The notes beneath the pieces were generated by a model, which was not told the DNA's origin, ran no database searches, and saw only the letters and a list, made by a program, of their open reading frames with translations. 64,000 bases of DNA from contig CANLPZ010000002.1 in assembly GCA_947493145.1 (NCBI GenBank), positions 643,364-707,363 of the forward strand. The letters are read 5' to 3'. The stretch is from an uncultured Paracoccaceae bacterium. Its GTDB lineage: Bacteria > Pseudomonadota > Alphaproteobacteria > Rhodobacterales > Rhodobacteraceae. Made by a program: the position numbers and the translations under genes. This document shows, piece by piece, positions 26,176 through 36,323 of this stretch; within the stretch, counting starts at the first letter, position 1; each line of letters opens with the position of its first letter.

Positions 26176-29096
26176 TGCGGCTGGACGGAAAAGGTCAGAT
26201 TGATCGCACGACACCGATTTCTTTTACCTTCGACGGGAAACGGATTGACGGGTTCAAAGGGGACACGATTGCCTCCGCGCTTTTGGCCAATGGTGTGCGG
26301 CTTGTGGCACGATCATTCAAATATCATCGACCTCGTGGAATTATGACCGCAGGGTCCGAAGAACCAAACGCATTGGTGACCGTCGGTACAGGCACAGAAA
26401 CGGATCCGAACGTGCGCGCGACCACAGCGCGGATATACGATGGAATGGTCGTTCGTTCCCAAAATGCGTTTCCGTCATTGCGGTTTGATGCAATGGCGAT
26501 GAACGATCTTGCTGCGCCATTTTTCGGAGCTGGGTTTTACTACAAAACGTTTATGTGGCCCAAAAAAGCGTGGGAAAAAATTTACGAACCCTTTATTCGG
26601 CGGGCTGCTGGTTTGGGCGGATTGTCGGGCCGGCCCAGTGAGCGGCGACAAGAAAAGGCCTTTGCCTTTTGTGATATATTGGTGATTGGCGGCGGTCCGT
26701 CTGGATTAATGGCGGCGCTTACGGCGGCTCAAAGCGGCGCGGACGTCATCCTTGCTGACGAAAACCCTGAACTAGGTGGGCGCCTTGGCCATGATCGCGT
26801 GACAATCAATGAGACCGGCGGGCGCGACTGGGCCGCGGCGATGGACGCTAAACTGCGCGCGATGCCGAATGTACGGATCATGGCGCAGACAGCGGTCACG
26901 GGCGCTTATGACGGCGGTGTGTTTGGTGCGTTGGAACAGGTTTCCGACAGCACAGGCGAAGGGGTGCAAACGTGTTTCTGGCGGATCACGGCAAAGGCCT
27001 CGATCTTGTGTGCTGGGGCCATTGAACGCCCAATCGCTTTTGCCAATAACGACCGCCCAGGCATCATGATGGCCAGTGCCGTTCGTGGGTATTTGCACAA
27101 ATATGGGGTCGCTGTCGGCGATAAGGTCGCTGTTTTTGGCGACAACGACAGCGCCCATCAAACGGCATTGGATCTTGTCGACGCAGGCGTGAACGTTGTC
27201 GCGTTGATCGACAGTCGGCCTGACGTCAAAATCGATGCGACCTTTCCCGTCTACTCGGCCGCCGAAGTTTTCGACACCAAAGGACGCCATGGCCTAACCA
27301 AAGTTGGCATTAGACAAGGCACAGATGAAACATGGATCGATGCCGATTGTCTGGCAATTTCTGGTGGGTGGAATCCGTCGGTACATTTGACCTGTCATAT
27401 GAATGGGCGGCCAACTTGGGACGCGGGTATTCAAGCCTTTGTCCCGACACCGAATTCAATTCCAAATATGTGTGTTGCTGGTGCCGCGTCAGGGGTGTTT
27501 TCAACCATGGCCGCGCTTGAAACCGGATCGGACTGTGCGCTCGACCAGTGCCGCGCCTTGGGATTTGACGTTGGTACAATTGATCTGCCGTCCGCTGAAA
27601 ACACGAAATACACGATTGATCCGTTGTGGGACGTTATGGGTGATGGGCGCAAATGGTTGGATTTCCAAAACGATGTCACAACCAAAGATGTGCGCCAAGC
27701 CGCCCAAGAAAATATGACTTCTGTTGAGCATATGAAACGCTACACGACCCAAGGCATGGCGCCCGATCAGGGGAAAAATTCAAATGTGAATGCCTTGGCC
27801 ATATTGGCCGATGCAACGGGGCGCGAGATTGCCCAAACGGGAACGACAACCTTTCGACCGCCCTATACGCCCGTGCCCATTGGTGTCATGGGTGCCGGCG
27901 GGCAAGGGAAAACATTTGCTCCCGAACGGTTTACAACTTCGCATATCGCCAGCCTGTCGCGCCGTGCGCCGATGATTGAAACAGGGCTGTGGTACCGTCC
28001 CAGTTATTTCCCCCAAGACGGTGAAACCACATGGCGCGAGGCCGCGGACCGCGAGGTCAATATGGTGCGCAATCATGTGGGCATTGCGGATGTATCGACC
28101 TTGGGTAAAATCGATGTCCAAGGCAAAGACGCTGCGGAGTTCCTTGATTTCATATATATAAACTCGTTTTCGACCCTGCGCGAAAACCGTGTTCGTTATG
28201 GTGTCATGTTGCGCGAAGATGGCCATGTCATGGACGACGGAACAACCGCGCGAATAGGGCCAAACCATTTTGTCATGACAACCACCACAGCCGCGGCCGG
28301 CCCTGTTTTGCGTCATATGGAATTTGTGCATCAGGCGCTGAAACCGCAGCTGGACGTGTCGATGATTTCTGTCACCGAAAACTGGGCGCAATTTGCGATC
28401 GCTGGGCCAAAATCGCGGGACCTGTTGAACCTTGTTCTGGATCATCCGATCGATAATGACAGCTTTCCGTTCATGGCGTGTGGAACAGTGTCGGCGTTCG
28501 GTGTGACAGGGCGGTTATTCCGAATTTCGTTTTCTGGTGAACACGCCTATGAAATTGCGGTTCCGTCGCGCTATGGCGATGCGCTGTACCGGATGCTTTT
28601 GGCCCAGGCCGAAAGCCTTGGCGGTGGGGCATATGGAATGGAGGCAATGAATGCGCTTCGGGTGGAAAAGGGTTTTCTAACCCATTCGGACATGGATGGC
28701 CGGACAACAGCGTTTGATTTGGGACTGCAGGGCATGATGTCGAAAAAGAAAGATTTCATCGGCAAAACCATGGCCGCGCGCGCTGGGCTCATGGACCCGA
28801 TGCGCCCGCGACTTGTTGGGCTGAAACCGGTGGCAAAAGGCCATCGTTTAACAGCAGGCGCACATCTGTTCGATGTTGACGCAGATTGCATTCGCGAAAA
28901 TTCCCTTGGCTGGGTCAGCTCATGGTGCCATTCCCCGACCTTTGATCATGAATTGGCTTTGGCATTTTTAAAAAACGGACCCGAACGGATCGGCGAAAAG
29001 ATCAAATTAAACGACCATATGCGCGGTATATCAACGCTGTGCGAGGTCTGTTCACCGCAGTTCTTTGATCCAGAAGGAGCGCGTACCCGTGGCTAA
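26175..29096 (+). CDS. soxA: Sarcosine oxidase alpha subunit
   Basis: 973 residues from ATG 26175; the frame extends upstream into soxD but the TGATG junction fixes the start. The order is an N-terminal ferredoxin-like domain without iron-sulphur cysteines (about 1-95), an NAD-binding pyridine-nucleotide fold (ILVIGGGPSGLMAAL at about 170 and VAVFGDNDSAHQTALDL at about 318), and a C-terminal aminomethyltransferase (GcvT-like) domain from about residue 590. The last domain binds tetrahydrofolate and makes 5,10-methylene-THF. It is the largest subunit of the cytoplasmic heterotetramer and matches the usual 970-1000 residue length. Confidence 0.95.
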   Translation: MRLDGKGQIDRTTPISFTFDGKRIDGFKGDTIASALLANGVRLVARSFKYHRPRGIMTAGSEEPNALVTVGTGTETDPNVRATTARIYDGMVVRSQNAFPSLRFDAMAMNDLAAPFFGAGFYYKTFMWPKKAWEKIYEPFIRRAAGLGGLSGRPSERRQEKAFAFCDILVIGGGPSGLMAALTAAQSGADVILADENPELGGRLGHDRVTINETGGRDWAAAMDAKLRAMPNVRIMAQTAVTGAYDGGVFGALEQVSDSTGEGVQTCFWRITAKASILCAGAIERPIAFANNDRPGIMMASAVRGYLHKYGVAVGDKVAVFGDNDSAHQTALDLVDAGVNVVALIDSRPDVKIDATFPVYSAAEVFDTKGRHGLTKVGIRQGTDETWIDADCLAISGGWNPSVHLTCHMNGRPTWDAGIQAFVPTPNSIPNMCVAGAASGVFSTMAALETGSDCALDQCRALGFDVGTIDLPSAENTKYTIDPLWDVMGDGRKWLDFQNDVTTKDVRQAAQENMTSVEHMKRYTTQGMAPDQGKNSNVNALAILADATGREIAQTGTTTFRPPYTPVPIGVMGAGGQGKTFAPERFTTSHIASLSRRAPMIETGLWYRPSYFPQDGETTWREAADREVNMVRNHVGIADVSTLGKIDVQGKDAAEFLDFIYINSFSTLRENRVRYGVMLREDGHVMDDGTTARIGPNHFVMTTTTAAAGPVLRHMEFVHQALKPQLDVSMISVTENWAQFAIAGPKSRDLLNLVLDHPIDNDSFPFMACGTVSAFGVTGRLFRISFSGEHAYEIAVPSRYGDALYRMLLAQAESLGGGAYGMEAMNALRVEKGFLTHSDMDGRTTAFDLGLQGMMSKKKDFIGKTMAARAGLMDPMRPRLVGLKPVAKGHRLTAGAHLFDVDADCIRENSLGWVSSWCHSPTFDHELALAFLKNGPERIGEKIKLNDHMRGISTLCEVCSPQFFDPEGARTRG

Positions 29097-29646
29097 TGCA
29101 TCCGCAAAACTCAATGCCCAATCCCCCTGTTTTGGATTGGTGCCGATTGAACATGGAACAGTTCGCGTGGTTGAGGTTGAACCGACACACATCAGCGCCA
29201 TAGCACCGTTCAAAGGGAAAACGACCGCGGTGAATAAGGCGTTGTCGGCGTCTTTTGGGGTACGCTTGCCCGCTGTGGGGCGTCGCGTCGAAAAAGATGC
29301 GGTTGCGTGTCTTTGGTTCGATCATTCCCATGCTATGTTGATCGGGGCAAAGGTTGACGACAGCCTGTCCAGCCTTGCGGCGGTGACAGACCAAACAGAT
29401 GGTTGGGCCGTTTTAAACATCGCTGGCGATCATGTGCTTGACGTTTTGGCGCGTTTGGTCCCGATGGATTTGCGTCCAAGCGTCTTTGGCACTGGATCCA
29501 CCGCACGGACAATGTTGCAACATATTCCAATCAGCCTGTCGCGGCTTAACGCCGATACATTCCAAATCATGGCGATGCGATCCATGGCGCGAAGCGTTGT
29601 TCACGAATTGGATTTGGCAATGGAAAACGTGGCAGCGCGTGGGTAA
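29089..29646 (+). CDS. soxG: Sarcosine oxidase gamma subunit
   Basis: 185 residues from GTG 29089, chosen because AAGGAG lies about 10 bases upstream and the gene then overlaps the soxA end by eight bases. The gamma subunit is a GcvT-like fold without catalysis, and family stretches such as WAVLNIAGDHVLDVLARLVP and ARTMLQHIPISLSRL are visible. It completes soxBDAG. Genes for methylene-THF handling that often follow sox operons are absent here; dnaG starts 40 nt on. Confidence 0.92.
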   Translation: MANASAKLNAQSPCFGLVPIEHGTVRVVEVEPTHISAIAPFKGKTTAVNKALSASFGVRLPAVGRRVEKDAVACLWFDHSHAMLIGAKVDDSLSSLAAVTDQTDGWAVLNIAGDHVLDVLARLVPMDLRPSVFGTGSTARTMLQHIPISLSRLNADTFQIMAMRSMARSVVHELDLAMENVAARG

Positions 29647-29686
29647 CCCCTCGACTTTATCGGCGCGACACACAATATTGTAGCTT

Positions 29687-31636
29687 ATGAGTCTGCCACC
29701 TGGATTTTTGGATGAATTGCGCACGCGCTTGTCGCTGACCGATGTGGTCGGGCGCAAAGTGACGTGGGACACCCGAAAATCCAACCAAGGCAAAGGTGAC
29801 ATGTGGGCGCCTTGCCCCTTTCACCAAGAAAAAACCGCGTCTTTTCATGTGGATGACCGAAAAGGGTTCTATTACTGCTTTGGCTGCCACGCAAAAGGCG
29901 ATGCCATAACCTTTGTGCGGGAAACGGAAAACGTTGACTTTATGGAGGCGGTGAAAATTCTGGCGGGCGAGGCTGGCATGCAGGTGCCCGCCGCCGATCC
30001 ACGTGCCCAACAAAAGGCGGACCGCCGCACCCAGTTGATCGAAGTTATGGAAATGGCGGTTCAGTTTTTCCGCCTGCAATTGAAATCCGCGGCAGGGTCA
30101 TCAGCGCGCGGGTATTTGCATGGACGCGGTTTGGACGAGGCCGCTTGGGATCGTTGGGGGCTGGGATTTGCGCCAGATGGTTGGCAAAACCTCTGGGATC
30201 ATTTGAAAAACAAAGGCGTGGCAGAGGATTTGATCTTAGCCTGCGGTTTGGCGAAGCCGTCGAACAAAGGCAAAGCGCCGTATGACACCTTTCGCAATCG
30301 GATTATGTTTCCGATCCGTGATGCACGCGGTCGCGCAATTGCCTTTGGCGGTCGCGCGATGGACCCGAACGACAATGCGAAATACCTCAACTCGCCTGAG
30401 ACAGAATTGTTCGATAAGGGGCGCAACCTGTATAATTTCAAACCTGCGCGCGAGGCGGCGGGGAAGGGGCAACCGCTGATCGTTGCCGAAGGGTACATGG
30501 ATGTGATCGCCCTGTCAGAGGCAGGGTTTGGAGCGACTGTTGCACCGTTGGGCACGGCCGTAACAGAGGACCAATTGCATCTGTTGTGGCGCATGTCGAG
30601 CGAACCGATTATGGCGCTAGATGGCGATACGGCCGGTATCCGCGCGGCACATCGCGTTGTGGATCTGTCCCTGCCTTTGTTGGAAGCGGGGAAATCCCTG
30701 CGTTTTGTTATTTTGCCAGAAGGCCAAGACCCCGACGACTTGATCCGCGCGGGCGGTTCATCGGCGATGCAACAGGTAATCGATGGCGCGCAACCCATGG
30801 TAAATTTGCTGTGGGATCGCGAAATCGAAGGCAAAAGTTTCGATAGCCCCGAACGTAAGGCCGCGCTGGATAAGGCGCTGAGAGATAAGATTAAATTAAT
30901 CCGCGACCCATCTATTCGCGGACATTATGGCCAAGCGATCAAGGATCTGCGGTGGGATTTATTCCGCCCCGCGAAAAAGCCATTCACGCCGTCGGGAAAC
31001 CGCGGAAAATGGCAACCGCCGTCACAAAATGCGATGCCCACAACGAAAGCCTCTGCACTGGCGGCCGGAACCGCATCCGTTCAGGATAACTTGCGTGAGG
31101 CGGTCATACTGGCGACGCTGATCGTGCATCCCCAATTGTTGTATCAATTTGAAACCCAAGTGAGCCGGATGGAATGTGCAAATCCCGATCATGCCAATAT
31201 TCGGGCGTCTTTAATGGTCCATGCGGCAATGGGTGCGGGGGTTTACGATGCGATCGCTGAGGACGTGGGCTTTGATGCCCTTGAAACGCTCTTTACCCAT
31301 AACCATGTCGCGATTGCACCCGCTGTTCGACATAAAGAGGATACAGAAACGGCGGAGCTGACCTTGGGCGAAGAATTGGCCAAGTTAAAAGCGAGACGCG
31401 GACATGCGCGCGAAATCGATGACGCCTTAGAAGACCTGTATGGTGTCGCTGATGAAAGCCTGACGTATCGATTGCAACAAGCCGCAGAAGCTATGAACAG
31501 CGCAGGAAAAGTGGACCAAGACGACAGTGCGAACTATATCAAGGGAAACAATGGTGCGCTGATGAACAAAGAGGAGCGCGAAGCCTTTGATGATCTGCTT
31601 AAAGCAATAGGTCAAACCAAGTCTGCGCCGGAATAA
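29687..31636 (+). CDS. dnaG: DNA primase
   Basis: 649 residues. An N-terminal CHC2 zinc finger (CPFHQEKTASF and CFGCHAKGDAI, residues about 43-72) is followed by the RNA polymerase core with the Toprim domain at about 260-345 (IVAEGYMDVIALSEAGF, then LDGDTAG). The C-terminal DnaB-interacting helical region begins after a low-complexity linker near residue 440. It synthesises RNA primers at replication forks. It is followed by rpoD in the common dnaG-rpoD order, 149 nt apart. Confidence 0.96.
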   Translation: MSLPPGFLDELRTRLSLTDVVGRKVTWDTRKSNQGKGDMWAPCPFHQEKTASFHVDDRKGFYYCFGCHAKGDAITFVRETENVDFMEAVKILAGEAGMQVPAADPRAQQKADRRTQLIEVMEMAVQFFRLQLKSAAGSSARGYLHGRGLDEAAWDRWGLGFAPDGWQNLWDHLKNKGVAEDLILACGLAKPSNKGKAPYDTFRNRIMFPIRDARGRAIAFGGRAMDPNDNAKYLNSPETELFDKGRNLYNFKPAREAAGKGQPLIVAEGYMDVIALSEAGFGATVAPLGTAVTEDQLHLLWRMSSEPIMALDGDTAGIRAAHRVVDLSLPLLEAGKSLRFVILPEGQDPDDLIRAGGSSAMQQVIDGAQPMVNLLWDREIEGKSFDSPERKAALDKALRDKIKLIRDPSIRGHYGQAIKDLRWDLFRPAKKPFTPSGNRGKWQPPSQNAMPTTKASALAAGTASVQDNLREAVILATLIVHPQLLYQFETQVSRMECANPDHANIRASLMVHAAMGAGVYDAIAEDVGFDALETLFTHNHVAIAPAVRHKEDTETAELTLGEELAKLKARRGHAREIDDALEDLYGVADESLTYRLQQAAEAMNSAGKVDQDDSANYIKGNNGALMNKEEREAFDDLLKAIGQTKSAPE

Positions 31637-31785
31637 CCCACCGTTCGTTGATTCGAACGGGCAACACGTTAAGAAATTCAGGGTAAATGTGGTTGCGAAT
31701 CATCGCTATGCAGGATTGATTCGTAGCTTATACGCCGGTGATTCGTTTCGCTGGGTGTTTTGCCCCTAATTTACAGGAGCCGTGA

Positions 31786-33762
31786 ATGGCCGCCAAAGAC
31801 AACGACGACCGTAAAACAGACGCCCAAGACGGTGATATTTCACTGGATATGAGCCAAGCTGCGGTCAAAAAAATGATCGCCGATGCGCGTGAAAAAGGTT
31901 ACATCACCTACGATCAGTTGAACAAAGTTCTTCCACCTGATCAGGTTTCCTCTGAACAAATCGAAGACGTAATGTCGATGCTGTCTGAGATGGGCATCAA
32001 CATTATCGAAGACGAGGAAGAGGAAGAAGACAAAGGGCCAACCGATCTTGTTGCCGCAGAAGGTCCGCGTGAGCTTGTTCTTGGGGGTGCGGAAAAGGAA
32101 AAGCTGGACCGCACCGATGATCCGGTTCGTATGTACCTGCGTGAAATGGGCAGCGTCGAGCTGTTGTCACGTGAGGGTGAGATCGCGATCGCCAAACGGA
32201 TCGAGGCCGGCCGCAATACGATGATTTTAGGGCTGTGTGAAAGCCCGCTGACGTTCCAAGCGATTACAATCTGGCGCGACGAATTGTTGGAAGAAGAAAT
32301 TCTGCTTCGTGACGTTATCGATTTGGAGGCCACATTCGGCAACCAAATGGGCGAAGAGGACGAGGAAGAAACCGTTGTTGATACATCCGCGGTCCAAGCC
32401 GAGAAAAAAGGCGAGGCGACGCAGGAATTGGATGCGGACGGTAATCCGCTGAACAATGACGACGATGATGACGACGAAGATGATCAAGCGAACCTGTCTT
32501 TGGCCGCGATGGAAGCCGCGCTAAAGCCGCGGGTTTTGGAAATGCTGGACCGGATCGCAGACGATTATGCGATGTTGTCCGATATGCAGGATCTTCGTAT
32601 TTCGGCAACGTTGAACGAGGATGAAAGCTTTTCCGAAAAAGCGGAAAAGAAATACCAGACCTTGCGCCAAGAGATCGTTGATCTGGTGAACGAGCTGCAT
32701 CTTCACAACAACCGTATCGAAGCCTTGATCGACCAGCTTTACGGTATTAATCGACGGATTATGTCGATCGATAGTAAAATGGTGAAACTTGCGGACCAAG
32801 CACGGATCAACCGACGCGAATTTATCGAGGCCTACCGTGGCCGCGAATTGGACCCAACATGGTTTGACGACATGTGCGAAAAACCTGGTCGTGGGTGGCA
32901 GGCATTTGCGGAAAAATCTGCCGACAAAGTGACCGAACTGCGGGCCGAAATGGCACAGGTCGGAACCTATGTCGGTTTGGATATCTCTGAATATCGCCGC
33001 ATTGTGCAGCAGGTTCAAAAAGGTGAAAAAGAGGCGCGTCAAGCCAAGAAAGAAATGGTCGAAGCGAACCTTCGTTTGGTTATTTCAATCGCCAAAAAAT
33101 ACACGAACCGCGGCTTGCAATTCCTTGATCTTATTCAAGAAGGGAACATCGGCCTGATGAAAGCGGTTGATAAATTTGAATACCGTCGCGGTTACAAATT
33201 TTCGACGTACGCCACATGGTGGATCCGTCAGGCGATCACCCGTTCGATTGCTGACCAAGCCCGAACCATCCGAATTCCGGTGCACATGATCGAAACGATC
33301 AACAAACTTGTCCGGACAGGTCGCCAGATGTTGCACGAGATTGGCCGTGAACCAACACCAGAGGAATTGGCGGCCAAGCTGCAAATGCCACTGGAAAAGG
33401 TTCGCAAGGTGATGAAGATCGCCAAAGAACCGATTTCTTTGGAAACGCCGATTGGCGACGAGGAAGATTCACAATTGGGCGATTTCATCGAGGACAAGAA
33501 TGCTGTGCTGCCACTGGACAGTGCCATTCAAGAAAACCTCAAAGAAACCACGACCCGCGTGTTGGCATCGCTAACCCCGCGCGAAGAACGTGTGCTTCGG
33601 ATGCGTTTTGGTATCGGTATGAACACCGACCACACATTGGAAGAGGTTGGACAACAGTTCTCTGTTACCCGCGAACGTATTCGTCAGATCGAGGCGAAAG
33701 CACTGCGTAAACTGAAACACCCAAGCCGCAGCCGTAAATTGCGTAGCTTCTTGGATCAGTAA
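31786..33762 (+). CDS. rpoD: Primary sigma factor RpoD (sigma-70)
   Basis: 658 residues. Region 1.1 lies at the N-terminus, followed by an acidic spacer (DEEEEEDKG) and region 1.2 with [20 protein letters not shown] at about residue 111. A non-conserved region contains a long acidic run ([12 protein letters not shown], about residue 225). Region 2 has [20 protein letters not shown] and the -10 recognition part [15 protein letters not shown]. Region 4 ends with [26 protein letters not shown] precedes the ATG, and a strong terminator follows at 33803-33829. Confidence 0.97.
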   Translation: MAAKDNDDRKTDAQDGDISLDMSQAAVKKMIADAREKGYITYDQLNKVLPPDQVSSEQIEDVMSMLSEMGINIIEDEEEEEDKGPTDLVAAEGPRELVLGGAEKEKLDRTDDPVRMYLREMGSVELLSREGEIAIAKRIEAGRNTMILGLCESPLTFQAITIWRDELLEEEILLRDVIDLEATFGNQMGEEDEEETVVDTSAVQAEKKGEATQELDADGNPLNNDDDDDDEDDQANLSLAAMEAALKPRVLEMLDRIADDYAMLSDMQDLRISATLNEDESFSEKAEKKYQTLRQEIVDLVNELHLHNNRIEALIDQLYGINRRIMSIDSKMVKLADQARINRREFIEAYRGRELDPTWFDDMCEKPGRGWQAFAEKSADKVTELRAEMAQVGTYVGLDISEYRRIVQQVQKGEKEARQAKKEMVEANLRLVISIAKKYTNRGLQFLDLIQEGNIGLMKAVDKFEYRRGYKFSTYATWWIRQAITRSIADQARTIRIPVHMIETINKLVRTGRQMLHEIGREPTPEELAAKLQMPLEKVRKVMKIAKEPISLETPIGDEEDSQLGDFIEDKNAVLPLDSAIQENLKETTTRVLASLTPREERVLRMRFGIGMNTDHTLEEVGQQFSVTRERIRQIEAKALRKLKHPSRSRKLRSFLDQ

Positions 33763-33802
33763 GGGAATAAGGCCTTGCCTCCCTAAATGAGGATGACGAA
33801 AC

Positions 33803-33829
33803 AAAAGCGCCTTTCGGGGCGCTTTTTTT
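33803..33829 (+). terminator. Intrinsic terminator of rpoD
   Basis: The 9-bp stem aaaagcgcc/ggcgctttt has a 6-nt loop and runs directly into a T-run (33823-33829). It is a textbook rho-independent terminator 40 bases after the rpoD stop. Confidence 0.9.
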
Positions 33830-33838
33830 AAGGGCTTT

Positions 33839-34147
33839 ATGCAAATCGAATTGAACTTTGGTGTCTTTGTCTTTGGGGTCGTTACGGTTTTGACCGTTTG
33901 GGGCTTTTTGTTGATGGGTTATGACAAATGGCAAGCGGTCCGATCTGGGTGGCGCGTGCCAGAGGCGAAAATTTTGTTCGTAGCAGTCATCGGTGGCGCA
34001 TTTGGCATTAAGATTGGGCAAAGGTTTTTTCGTCACAAAACGCGTAAACAACCGCTTGCACGGTTGATTAATGTTATGTTTGTCTGGAATGCGATGGTGG
34101 TCGGAGTTTTCATTTATGCGCATATTCGCGACAGCTTTTTGGGTTAG
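33839..34147 (+). CDS. DUF1294 family small membrane protein
   Basis: 102 residues with three hydrophobic segments and the family motif MGYDKWQAVRSGWRVPEAKI followed by GGAFG and RFFRHKTRKQPL. DUF1294 proteins are short inner-membrane proteins of unknown function. It begins just after the rpoD terminator, with no strong ribosome-binding site (GGGCTTT only). Its 3' end overlaps the following secreted-protein gene by 32 bases in another frame, suggesting coupled translation. Confidence 0.83.
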   Translation: MQIELNFGVFVFGVVTVLTVWGFLLMGYDKWQAVRSGWRVPEAKILFVAVIGGAFGIKIGQRFFRHKTRKQPLARLINVMFVWNAMVVGVFIYAHIRDSFLG

Positions 34148-34607
34148 CCAACTGGCAGCACCGGCATTGGCGTCCACACATGTGGACCAACCCTTGTTTG
34201 AATGTACCGTTTTGAACGGTGCGAAAACCTTAGCCGTTACCGTTAATCCGCCGTTTGTATATTACAGCTTCGGACCAGAAGCTGCGCCAGAAATTGTCAT
34301 TGAAAAAACCATCTCGGATGTGGGCGTTACCCCGTGGAACGGCGTTGGGCGTAGCATTTTCGAAGAAATTGAATTTCTTGTAGGTGGCCATTTTTACCGC
34401 GTATATCACAACTTTGACCGAAATGATCACGTGCACAGTGGCGGCGTGTCCGTATGGCGCGGGGATGAGGAGCTTATCAGTATCGCCTGTGATAAGGGCA
34501 CGACCACTGTCGATGGCGGTGTTTTTGGATTTTTAGACCTAAAACAGGACGCGGGATTTTGCTGGGATTTTGATGCGTTGGAATGGCGTCACGATTGCGC
34601 AAATTGA
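34116..34607 (+). CDS. Exported protein of unknown function
   Basis: 163 residues from ATG 34116, inside the end of the DUF1294 gene. A signal peptide with an AxA-type cleavage site near residue 20 (VSQLAAPALAS) is clear. The mature protein carries three cysteines, two of which could form a disulphide, and reads as an all-beta domain (LFECTVLNGAKTLAVTVN, then GHFYRVYHNFDRNDHVHSGG). I do not recognise the family. It is probably periplasmic. Confidence 0.68.
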   Translation: MRIFATAFWVSQLAAPALASTHVDQPLFECTVLNGAKTLAVTVNPPFVYYSFGPEAAPEIVIEKTISDVGVTPWNGVGRSIFEEIEFLVGGHFYRVYHNFDRNDHVHSGGVSVWRGDEELISIACDKGTTTVDGGVFGFLDLKQDAGFCWDFDALEWRHDCAN

Positions 34608-34716
34608 TGTGATATTGGTGCAAAATCGCAGGGGGTGTTGCGCCCTTGTGCTGAATTGAAGCAACGCGGCTTTATCCCCATATCCATTTTATTCCTCCTC
34701 AACGAAAGGATCAGAC

Positions 34717-34938
34717 ATGCGTTTGTTTCTTACTTTTATCTTCGCCTCGGTTGCTGTTTCAGGCTTGGCCGCGACGTCACCGGAACCCACCGTTGAAAAG
34801 GCAGCGATGGTCATAACCCAAGGTGAAGAACCGCCAAAATTGGTTCACAAATGTGGGTCAGAGCAGCCGCAACCAGCGGTCATCGCGCTTGCCTCTGAGC
34901 GTCTTGAAATCGGATTAACTTTGGTCTGCCGACCTTAA
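34717..34938 (+). CDS. Short exported protein of unknown function
   Basis: 73 residues preceded by GAAAGGA. A signal peptide (LFLTFIFASVAVSGLAA) leaves a mature chain of about 50 residues with two cysteines. No family is recognised. The end of the gene overlaps the 3' end of the convergent GH16 gene by 24 bases. The strong ribosome-binding site and signal peptide support it as a real gene. Confidence 0.55.
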   Translation: MRLFLTFIFASVAVSGLAATSPEPTVEKAAMVITQGEEPPKLVHKCGSEQPQPAVIALASERLEIGLTLVCRP

Positions 34939-35673
34939 TGATGTTTCTGTCGCGACCGTGGTTTCACTTTGGTTTGGTGTGAAACGCATAAATTCGAAAT
35001 AGGCTTCGGCTGACAGCTGCGGTGCTATTGTCCCAGCCCATTCCGATGCCGGTTTTGCAGCGGCCCAAAGGTTTGCGAAACTGCGGGATGGGACCGATGG
35101 AACAGGTGCGTTTGCGAAATCTGACTGCGCGATTAGCCGGCCATCAACGAACCATTCAATGCGCTGTGCTGTCCAGTTGAACGCATAAAGATGCGTCGCA
35201 TCAGCCGCGTCGAACCCCAAATCAACCGTTTGGGCATAGTGTTTTCCATCAACGAACCAGCCAATTTGAACGTTTCGGGTGTTTTTTCCCAATATTTCAA
35301 CGTCAATTTCGTCATGACGTGTGCCATAGGCCGGACCGGTGTAGGTAAAGAAACCGGTGACCAAACCCGCGCCTTTGGCGGCGCGAAATTTTGCCTCGTA
35401 ACGGCCGTATCCCGTTGGCTCAACGCGGCGAACGGAGCCGCTAACAAATGGATTTCGACCCATAGTGTGTGGTCGCAGGCGCAGCGTTAAGCCTGCGCCA
35501 AACGAAACCTGATCGGCGCGCCAGTCGGTGGCAAAGCTTGGGTGCGAAAAATCATACGACGCCACATGCCACCCAGCGGGGTCACTAAAATCTGATGAAA
35601 ATGAACGGTCGTTGGCCACAAGAACTCCGGCGCAGGCGATCGCACCCGCGGTGATGCAGACGAGACGCCACAT
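34915..35673 (-). CDS. Glycoside hydrolase family 16 protein
   Basis: 252 residues with an N-terminal signal or anchor segment (LVCITAGAIACAGVLVA). The GH16 catalytic motif is present as DEIDVEILG at about residue 123, holding the nucleophile and the acid/base glutamates. Neighbouring strands (RYEAKFRAAKGAGLVTGFF before, LYAFNWTAQRIEWFVDG after) match ExoK- and lichenase-like enzymes. It should cleave a beta-glucan or polysaccharide outside the cytoplasm, perhaps exopolysaccharide trimming. It is single and is not part of the capsule block downstream. Confidence 0.88.
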   Translation of the reverse strand: MWRLVCITAGAIACAGVLVANDRSFSSDFSDPAGWHVASYDFSHPSFATDWRADQVSFGAGLTLRLRPHTMGRNPFVSGSVRRVEPTGYGRYEAKFRAAKGAGLVTGFFTYTGPAYGTRHDEIDVEILGKNTRNVQIGWFVDGKHYAQTVDLGFDAADATHLYAFNWTAQRIEWFVDGRLIAQSDFANAPVPSVPSRSFANLWAAAKPASEWAGTIAPQLSAEAYFEFMRFTPNQSETTVATETSLRSADQS

Positions 35674-35774
35674 TAACCACTCCTTGATTTAAATTTTTCT
35701 AAAGTTTTGTTTAAATGTGTTTTATCCGTGCTCCGAGCGAATTCATTAAGTTTGGTTAACGAAAAGGAACGGCT

Positions 35775-36185
35775 GTGACGCATCACATTTTTAAAATCCA
35801 AACACGCGGGCAGGGATTGTATGAATTTACAGATCAGCTTCGTAACTGGATGCCAGGTGGTGACGGCATTCTAACGCTGTTTGTGCGCCACACGTCTTGT
35901 TCGCTGTTGATCCAAGAGAATGCTGATCCGGAAGTGAAAACGGATCTGCGCAATTACTTTGCGCGTTTGGTGCCCCCGACCACGGATCCGTCGATGTCCT
36001 ATTTAACACACACCTACGAAGGTCCAGATGATATGCCGGCCCATATCAAGGCCGCAATGATGCCCGTCAGCTTGTCCATCCCCGTCATTGATGGGCGGAT
36101 GGTTTTGGGAACATGGCAGGGGGTTTATCTGTTTGAACATCGCGATGCACCGCATGACCGCCAAGTTGTGGCAGCGTTGAACTGA
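35775..36185 (+). CDS. YjbQ family protein (secondary thiamine-phosphate synthase, UPF0047)
   Basis: 136 residues, the family length, starting at a GTG preceded by AAAAGGA. Conserved parts include LTLFVRHTSCSLLIQENADP and the C-terminal LGTWQGVYLFEHRD. These small trimeric cytoplasmic proteins show weak thiamine-phosphate synthase activity in E. coli; their true role is unclear. It is a single gene before nrdR. Confidence 0.9.
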   Translation: MTHHIFKIQTRGQGLYEFTDQLRNWMPGGDGILTLFVRHTSCSLLIQENADPEVKTDLRNYFARLVPPTTDPSMSYLTHTYEGPDDMPAHIKAAMMPVSLSIPVIDGRMVLGTWQGVYLFEHRDAPHDRQVVAALN

Positions 36186-36323
36186 GTCTTTCACGACACG
36201 GTATCTAGGGTTTGAAATTGGGCTCTACACAAATCCTAGCGGCGGTCCTATAGTACCTGTGGATAACTGGGGGCAAACACCCAGTGGCAGAAAAAAACAG
36301 GCAGTAAAAAAGGGGGCCGGCCT

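Noticed and set aside
29660..29686. Palindrome acaatattgt before dnaG as an NrdR or LexA site.
   Set aside because: The spacing fits neither the NrdR consensus nor GTTC-N7-GTTC; a 10-bp AT-rich dyad can arise by chance.
36186..36323. NrdR box or FMN riboswitch upstream of nrdR-ribD.
   Set aside because: An ACACAAAT stretch is suggestive but the symmetric second half and a tandem second box are missing.
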